Source of the DNA: Archaeoglobi archaeon
GTDB lineage: Archaea; Halobacteriota; Archaeoglobi; Archaeoglobales; Archaeoglobaceae
Length of the DNA: 42,122 nucleotides
Assembly: GCA_029259415.1 (NCBI GenBank)
Contig: JAPDIW010000043.1
Location: forward strand, 1-42,122
Direction of reading: 5' to 3'
The notes under the pieces are model-generated. The model saw only the letters and a program-made list of their open reading frames with translations, ran no database searches and was not told the origin of the DNA. Position numbers and translations under genes: made by a program. This document shows positions 35,987-42,122 of the stretch, piece after piece (position 1 is the stretch's first letter; every line of letters begins with the position of its first letter).

Positions 35987-38177
35987 CCCAAACGATTTTC
36001 TTGAATGTCATGTAAATGATGCCATTAATGTGATGAAGAGCATAAAAACTGCCTTTCCTTGGATTTCTGAAATACGCAAAAATTTCTGGGAGCTTCTTTT
36101 TTATTCTATTCTTTTGCATGATTTAGGCAAGTGTGCAATAGGATTCCAAATTGCTGGTGCAAAAGGAAAAATCTGGGGGTACAGACATGAGATCCTTTCG
36201 ACGGCGTTTTCACAGTTTTTAGATTACGAAGAGGAAGAAAGAAATTTGATATCCCTTGCAACTATGACCCACCACAAATACTTGGATGACCCTAGCCTTA
36301 CAGTACCAACTAGAGCTGAAGAATTTGTATGGAGGAGTTACCTTGATAAGATTGATGAGGTTCTTAAAAATTCCGACTATATTGAGGAAGTTTTTATGCC
36401 TAAAATCCCGTACTGGGAGATTTACGTATTTGGCAAAACTATTGGCAAGTTTAAACTCTCAGGTGACTGGAAGTCGAGACTTGGAGAATTCGACTTTGAC
36501 AGCCTTCTAAATTGGTATGATCGAAATTGGGAAAAATACAAGGAAGAACTAATTTTTCTCAAGGGACTGTTAAATGCATGCGACCATCTATCATCTGCAG
36601 GTGAGAATTCAGTAAGGTTTCTTCCCCCCATAGCTGATACTATAGCATTCAGAATCCCAAGAGAGGATTGGAGACCTTTGCAGAAGCAAGCAAATCAGAT
36701 TAAAGAGAATCTCCTTCTCCGGGCCCCTACAGGGTATGGAAAAACTGAAAGCGCTCTTTTATGGGCAGATGTCAACAGCCATAAAAACAAAAACGGAGTT
36801 TCTAACAGGATTTTCTATGTTCTCCCGTATAAAGCGAGTATTAATGCGATGTATGAGAGAATGTTAGACTACTTCAGAAGTCCAGAGCTAGTTGGTGTTT
36901 TGCACAGCTCTTCTTCCTATTACCTCTACGCTTCAAATTTTGAATACAAACGTCTTTCGAGTCTTTACCAAAAAATATACACACCTTTGAAGGTCACAAC
37001 ACCATTTCAGATAATGAAGGCGTTTTTTGGTGTTGGTTTCTTTGAAATGACGTTGAGCGAGCTGAAAAATGCTCTGCTAATCTTTGATGAAATACATGCC
37101 TACGAACCAAATATTCTAGGCATAATTCTCGCAATGCTGGAGATACTTAAGGAATACAAAACGAAAGCTCTAATCATGTCTGCAACTCTGCCAGACTTTA
37201 TTGAGGATCTTTTTGTGGAGTTGTTGAAGCCAGAAAGGTTGGAAATTCCGAGAAATGACGCCGATTTATTCACAAGGCACCGTATTATAATCGTTAGGGG
37301 GAATATTGAGGAAAACCTTCAAGATTTTGCAGAGGAATTTAAGGAGAGAAATCTCACACCTGCATTAATTACATGTAACACTGTCGATAGAGCTATTGAG
37401 GTTTACAAGAGACTTAGAAGCCTTGGATATCGAGCTATGCTCCTACACAGCAGGTTTACATATGGAGACAGAGAGGAGCTTGAAAGAAAATTAAAGCAAG
37501 ACCTGAGCAGTTATGACTTCGTCGTTGCAACACAGGTTGTCGAAGTATCGCTGGATATAAGCTTTCGGACTATATTAACTGAACCAGCACCTCTTGATGC
37601 ACTTATTCAGAGGTTTGGAAGAGTGAACCGACAGGGCTGGAAGGAAAAGCGAATATCTGATGTCTATGTTCTAACTGAAGGATCAGAGAAGGATAAAAAC
37701 GTTTACAAACCATATGACGTTGTAAGAGAGAGTATTAAAATTTTAGAAAGTTTAGACGGGCATGAACTCAAGGAGTCTCTTATCCCCAATCTTGTATCTC
37801 AGAGCTACTCCAAACATAAGAATCAGCTCATCAAAGAAATTAATGAATATAGAGCCACTGCTCTCGAACTTTTTGAAGACTTACAACCACTCAAAAAGAC
37901 TGAGAGTGAAGATGAATTTTACAGAATGTTCCAAGGTTTAGAAGTGGTACCGGCGAGATTTGAAAGTAGAGTGGACGAACTGATTAACAGCGGGAGAGGA
38001 GTAGAAGTTTATCGGTATTTGGTGCCTCTACCATACTGGAAGTTCTTTGCTTTAAAGAATAAATTTGGTGAAATAATTAATTACAACAGAAATCACAGAA
38101 TATTTGTTGCTAATCTAAAATACAATCACGAGCTTGGACTTACTGACGAAATCGAGGATTCTGCAACGATTATTTAA
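35961..38177 (+). CDS. cas3: Cas3 HD nuclease-helicase
   Basis: 738 aa; LLHDLGKCAIGFQ, RHEILSTAF, THHKYLDD (HD), LRAPTGYGKTESALLWA (Walker A), LIFDEIHAYEP, QRFGRVNRQG. Start may be ATG 35973. Confidence 0.95.
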   Translation: MKVCMAKFNPNDFLECHVNDAINVMKSIKTAFPWISEIRKNFWELLFYSILLHDLGKCAIGFQIAGAKGKIWGYRHEILSTAFSQFLDYEEEERNLISLATMTHHKYLDDPSLTVPTRAEEFVWRSYLDKIDEVLKNSDYIEEVFMPKIPYWEIYVFGKTIGKFKLSGDWKSRLGEFDFDSLLNWYDRNWEKYKEELIFLKGLLNACDHLSSAGENSVRFLPPIADTIAFRIPREDWRPLQKQANQIKENLLLRAPTGYGKTESALLWADVNSHKNKNGVSNRIFYVLPYKASINAMYERMLDYFRSPELVGVLHSSSSYYLYASNFEYKRLSSLYQKIYTPLKVTTPFQIMKAFFGVGFFEMTLSELKNALLIFDEIHAYEPNILGIILAMLEILKEYKTKALIMSATLPDFIEDLFVELLKPERLEIPRNDADLFTRHRIIIVRGNIEENLQDFAEEFKERNLTPALITCNTVDRAIEVYKRLRSLGYRAMLLHSRFTYGDREELERKLKQDLSSYDFVVATQVVEVSLDISFRTILTEPAPLDALIQRFGRVNRQGWKEKRISDVYVLTEGSEKDKNVYKPYDVVRESIKILESLDGHELKESLIPNLVSQSYSKHKNQLIKEINEYRATALELFEDLQPLKKTESEDEFYRMFQGLEVVPARFESRVDELINSGRGVEVYRYLVPLPYWKFFALKNKFGEIINYNRNHRIFVANLKYNHELGLTDEIEDSATII

Positions 38178-38251
38178 AAACTAATATTATAGCAGATCTT
38201 GTAAGTTTTATGGTTAAAGTTTGCAAAAAATGGATTTTTACAGAACCACAA

Positions 38252-38527
38252 TCAGATTACTTCATCCATGCTGCTCTTCTCCACTCCAATAACTTCTCTC
38301 TTCATCGCATCAGCACTTCTAAGCCTGTATATCACAATCATGTCCTCCTCCTCGTTTATAATCTCCCTCAGCCCCATCTTGACTTCCTCAAGGTCTGCCT
38401 GCGTTAGTTCGCCCTCAAACAGCGAATTCTGAATCCAGTTCAGGTGCTTCCTGAGAAACTTCTTTACCTTATTTACCCTCTCGACATTAACATCGTAGGC
38501 GATTATCACATACATTGCTACCACCAC
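38252..38527 (-). CDS. cas2: Cas2
   Basis: 91 aa; [41 protein letters not shown] (ORF start annotated 4 codons upstream). Confidence 0.95.
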   Translation of the reverse strand: MVVAMYVIIAYDVNVERVNKVKKFLRKHLNWIQNSLFEGELTQADLEEVKMGLREIINEEEDMIVIYRLRSADAMKREVIGVEKSSMDEVI

Positions 38528-39486
38528 ATCACAAAGGGCTTGTACTTCTCAGCATTCAGGATGTGCTTAACGAGCTTGTAGCATTCAAGCCTTATCAGCC
38601 GCTGATAGGAGACTTTCCTGCCCAGCGTTCTGTGCTTTATAGTCCTCTCAAGTCTCTCGTTGAATGCCTTTAGAAACTTCTTTTTTCCGCTCTCACTCAG
38701 AAGGACGCCCCTAAACTCTTCATCAAAATCCCCTTCATCAACCATTTTCTTATTGACGAGGGAGATGACGAGCCTGTCCACGAGGAGAGGCTTGAAAATC
38801 TCAGCAATGTCGAGCGAGAGGCTGAATCTCCTCTCAGAAGGCTCGTGGAGATAGCTAATTGCCGGATGGAGTTGGGTGTGGTAGATTTCGGTAAGAACCG
38901 CAGAATACAGGAGAGAGTTTCCGAAGCTGATCATGGCGTTAACTTCATTCTCTGGCGGTTGTCTGCTCCTCTTCTCGAACTTCATTCCGGTCAGAATGCT
39001 GTCGAACTTTGAGTAATACTCCGTCCTTGCTGCAGCTTCAGTTCCCATCACTTCCTCCACGCTTTCTGCCTCACCAAGGCTCTGAAGAGCTGAAATTACT
39101 CCTGTATCATCCTCCCCACTCCTCCTCAGCACACGTGCCATGTTCATAATACTACCTTCAACGAAAGCCTTTGCCAAATATAGCCTCCTCTCCCTGTCAA
39201 GGTAGTGCTCAGCCTGCCTCACCACCACTTCACCCGAAATCAGGCTCTCTCTGGGGTAAAACGAGCCAGTATAGTAGCCGTATCTGTTGAAGAAGTGCAC
39301 GCACACACCTTCCCTGGCCAGATAGTTGAGAGCCTGTGAGGTTATTGTAAGCGAGCCGAGAGCGTATATGGCGTAGATTGAGTTTATCGGAATTGGCCTT
39401 CTTCCTTCGGCGTTCTCAAAGTATATCGTGTTCTCCTTCCTTTTCAGCTTGCCGTCAGAGACTATGTAGAAGTTCTTTTTCCTCAT
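38518..39486 (-). CDS. cas1: Cas1
   Basis: 322 aa; [79 protein letters not shown]. Confidence 0.97.
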   Translation of the reverse strand: MRKKNFYIVSDGKLKRKENTIYFENAEGRRPIPINSIYAIYALGSLTITSQALNYLAREGVCVHFFNRYGYYTGSFYPRESLISGEVVVRQAEHYLDRERRLYLAKAFVEGSIMNMARVLRRSGEDDTGVISALQSLGEAESVEEVMGTEAAARTEYYSKFDSILTGMKFEKRSRQPPENEVNAMISFGNSLLYSAVLTEIYHTQLHPAISYLHEPSERRFSLSLDIAEIFKPLLVDRLVISLVNKKMVDEGDFDEEFRGVLLSESGKKKFLKAFNERLERTIKHRTLGRKVSYQRLIRLECYKLVKHILNAEKYKPFVMWW

Positions 39487-39489
39487 TTG

Positions 39490-39993
39490 TCACCCTGAAA
39501 AACAGAACTCAAAATAAGCACACTTTCTGCAGTGCTTTTTCCTGACGGGCTTTGGCATCTCCTTTTTTCTCTTCAACTCGTCGATTTCCCTCAAAATCTT
39601 CTCCAAATCTTTTGACTTCTCCTCGTCCAGCTCGACATTCACAACTTCCTTGCTCTTTGGATATGTGATTCTGCCCTTGGCGGATATTCCAAGATTGGAG
39701 AGGTAAAAGAGATAGTAGAGCATCTGGAAAATGTCAGCTTTTTCCATTGATTTCGCCTTCTTTACCTCCTGAATCTCCAGCTCATTTCCTTTCCTGACAA
39801 CATCTATTGCTATTGCCCCAATCTGAACATCTTTTCTTTCTCTCTGGTAGAATTCCTTATGGACGAGCTTTCCGAGTTTTACAATATCGCTTTCCCTCTC
39901 CAAATTCACGTTGTGGCTGAAAAGCCATAGTTTGGTCTTACAAACAAAGTAATAGTTAACCTCTACACCTCTGATGTACATTTCATCAACCAT
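39490..39993 (-). CDS. cas4: Cas4
   Basis: 167 aa; EIQEVKKAKSMEKADIFQMLYYLFYL, and KHCRKCAYFEFCFSG cysteine cluster. Confidence 0.95.
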   Translation of the reverse strand: MVDEMYIRGVEVNYYFVCKTKLWLFSHNVNLERESDIVKLGKLVHKEFYQRERKDVQIGAIAIDVVRKGNELEIQEVKKAKSMEKADIFQMLYYLFYLSNLGISAKGRITYPKSKEVVNVELDEEKSKDLEKILREIDELKRKKEMPKPVRKKHCRKCAYFEFCFSG

Positions 39994-40388
39994 AATAATT
40001 AATCCATGTTGTCTAATATATGGATTACTTCCAAAGCTACTATGAAAAGCTGCAAAAATAAACTCCGTTAAAATTGTTAAGCTTAAAAAGGCTGTTTGAT
40101 AAGGTCGCAGAATGATTTATTTTCAAATTATATTGTATATATTTTTAGTTTTTATTTACTTTATTCTGGAAATGACATAGTCTAGTATTTATTTTTAATT
40201 CCATCCATGCTGATTTGCCTTTAATTTCGTTAAAAAGCGGTGTGGTTGGTTTACATTGCAATCAATCTACAGAATAAAAATCGCACATCTTTATAAACGA
40301 CCTGCAACTTCGGGGATTTGCGAGAGTATATAAACTAAAGAAGGAACAAGAAAGCTTTAAGTTAGGAATGGAGAAAATATTACGGCCG
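39994..40388 (+). promoter_or_regulatory. CRISPR leader region with promoter
   Basis: AT-rich ~395-bp non-coding stretch between cas4 start and first repeat; TATATAAA at ~40328, ~55 nt before the first repeat. Confidence 0.7.
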
Positions 40389-41983
40389 GTTGAAATCAGA
40401 CCAAAATGGGATTGAAAGGATTTGAGATACCGCAAAGTGCAGTTTGAAGTGATCAAGCGTTGAAATCAGACCAAAATGGGATTGAAAGGATGCAGCGGTT
40501 GTTGGGGTTCATCAGGCATCAGCCTCGTTGAAATCAGACCAAAATGGGATTGAAAGTTCTTCCGTTAGCTGCGTAAGCCATCCCTGTCATCTTGTCGTTG
40601 AAATCAGACCAAAATGGGATTGAAAGGATGGTTCTTCCGTTTGATGAGCTTGAGAAACTAATGTTGAAATCAGACCAAAATGGGATTGAAAGACCCATAT
40701 ACAAACACATCTCCACCTCACTCCATCCTGCGTTGAAATCAGACCAAAATGGGATTGAAAGGAGTTTTCCCACTGCCTGTAATTCCGCAAATAAGCGTTG
40801 AAATCAGACCAAAATGGGATTGAAAGATGTCCACAACAACTTCTGCCACATTGACAGTGCCGCAGTTGAAATCAGACCAAAATGGGATTGAAAGAGGAAT
40901 GGTGTTTAACATCGACATTCGAAACATTTGCGTTGAAATCAGACCAAAATGGGATTGAAAGGCTTCTTCCATATTCCACCACCCTATGTCCGTTCAATTC
41001 GTTGAAATCAGACCAAAATGGGATTGAAAGGGAAGTTTTCAAGGTGCTGGTCTAAATAGCGTGTAAGGGTTGAAATCAGACCAAAATGGGATTGAAAGTT
41101 ATATAGCGTTCAAAAGCTGCTGTCAGTTCGGATGTTGAAATCAGACCAAAATGGGATTGAAAGGAATCTTGACCATATCTGCAATTTCCTCATTCTTGAT
41201 GTTGAAATCAGACCAAAATGGGATTGAAAGAAGACCCTTTGACCAAAACAGGAGTCAGCTGTACTTTGTTGAAATCAGACCAAAATGGGATTGAAAGATG
41301 TAGGTCTTATCTTGAACAGCTTAAGCAGTAACCCACCGTTGAAATCAGACCAAAATGGGATTGAAAGAGATTTTTTCGAGCCAGTCGAGGTTTGCGAAGG
41401 CAATATCGTTGAAATCAGACCAAAATGGGATTGAAAGTGAAATGCTCGCAAAGTTCAGAGCGGAAGGTAAGCTGGTTGAAATCAGACCAAAATGGGATTG
41501 AAAGGCGGCTTTTATTTCATATATAATGTTCTGTATGATCTCCAGTTGAAATCAGACCAAAATGGGATTGAAAGGTAAAATTCGAGAGGTGGCGTGTATT
41601 CTTCAAGCTCCTGTTGAAATCAGACCAAAATGGGATTGAAAGTCTCCAGCAATCGCATCAACGAAAATCTCTGCTACCACCGTTGAAATCAGACCAAAAT
41701 GGGATTGAAAGACAAGTATGCACTTCTCCTTAACTCCTCTCAAACCCATGTTGAAATCAGACCAAAATGGGATTGAAAGATTAATCTTTAAAAAGCCTGA
41801 CTCGTGCTTTAGCCATAGTTGAAATCAGACCAAAATGGGATTGAAAGCTGGATCTTTCCTCTTGTCAATAACTTTGAAGTTCCTGTTGAAATCAGACCAA
41901 AATGGGATTGAAAGGTTTTCTCTATTTTAAGAGCATACACACCTCTCTCAAGCGTTGAAATCAGACCAAAATGGGATTGAAAG
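40389..41983 (+). CRISPR. CRISPR array: 24 identical 30-bp repeats, 23 spacers (~34-40 bp)
   Basis: Repeat GTTGAAATCAGACCAAAATGGGATTGAAAG at 40389, 40459, 40527, 40597, 40663, 40732, 40797, 40865, 40932, 41001, 41069, 41134, 41201, 41268, 41338, 41408, 41475, 41545, 41613, 41682, 41750, 41818, 41885, 41954. Confidence 0.99.
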
Positions 41984-42040
41984 AAATCTGGTGTCTGTAT
42001 AGTCCCAAAAAATTTGACTTTAAATACCCTCCAACAACTA

Positions 42041-42122
42041 ATGGGTTACGGCAGACTGACAGAGAAGAAAATAAGGTACATTGTAAGGCACAAGAGAAGA
42101 GGAAAAACTAACAGAGAGATAG
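42041..42122 (+). mobile_element. N-terminus of HTH transposase-like ORF, truncated by window edge
   Basis: MGYGRLTEKKIRYIVRHKRRGKTNREI; similar in style to the left-edge ORF (KLDEKAIKWIIREKKKGTPTRIIAEI). Confidence 0.5.

Noticed and set aside
40557-40662. Spacers 3 and 4 both contain TTCTTCCGTT
   Set aside because: A 10-nt match between two spacers in a 23-spacer array is weak; surrounding bases differ, so no case for a shared protospacer.
40534-40972. ORFs on both strands across the CRISPR array (e.g. repeated FQSHFGLIST, LKSDQNGIER)
   Set aside because: Translations of repeats and spacers; periodic peptide is an artefact of the array.

Overview
The gene content and the CRISPR repeat GTTGAAATCAGACCAAAATGGGATTGAAAG are consistent with an Archaeoglobus (A. 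fulgidus-like) chromosome segment; this is an inference from recall, not a database search. Partial HTH transposase-like ORFs lie at both window edges and read outward. The left accessory part (1-11.3 kb) holds a decayed amino-acid permease, an acetamidase, a frameshifted ArdC-like antirestriction gene, a decayed PD-(D/E)XK-like gene, other relics, and an intact three-gene type III-like restriction-modification locus (Mod, extra PD-(D/E)XK-like protein, Res). A core block (11.3-31.3 kb) carries tRNA-Thr, nadM, iorA, L1-L10-L12, a histone, cupin-type pgi, archease, DUF763, aroA, a roadblock/DUF2226/HAMP signalling cluster, an MgtE-like transporter, asd, a multiply frameshifted ADP-forming acyl-CoA synthetase with a frameshifted GNAT, and tatC. 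The right part holds a type I-B-like CRISPR-Cas locus (cas6-cas8-cas7-cas5-cas3 on +, cas4-cas1-cas2 on -) and an array of 24 repeats and 23 spacers. The strongest new observation is a strong Shine-Dalgarno sequence inside cas8 (GGAGGTG-N6-TTG), predicting an independently translated ~137-aa Cas11-like small subunit. Its spacing is identical to that of the L12 and histone genes in this window. Other notable items are the second nuclease-like gene in the RM operon, a structured L1 leader resembling the 23S L1 stalk, a HAMP sensor lacking an output domain next to roadblock genes, and several frameshifted genes that may be real decay or sequencing error.
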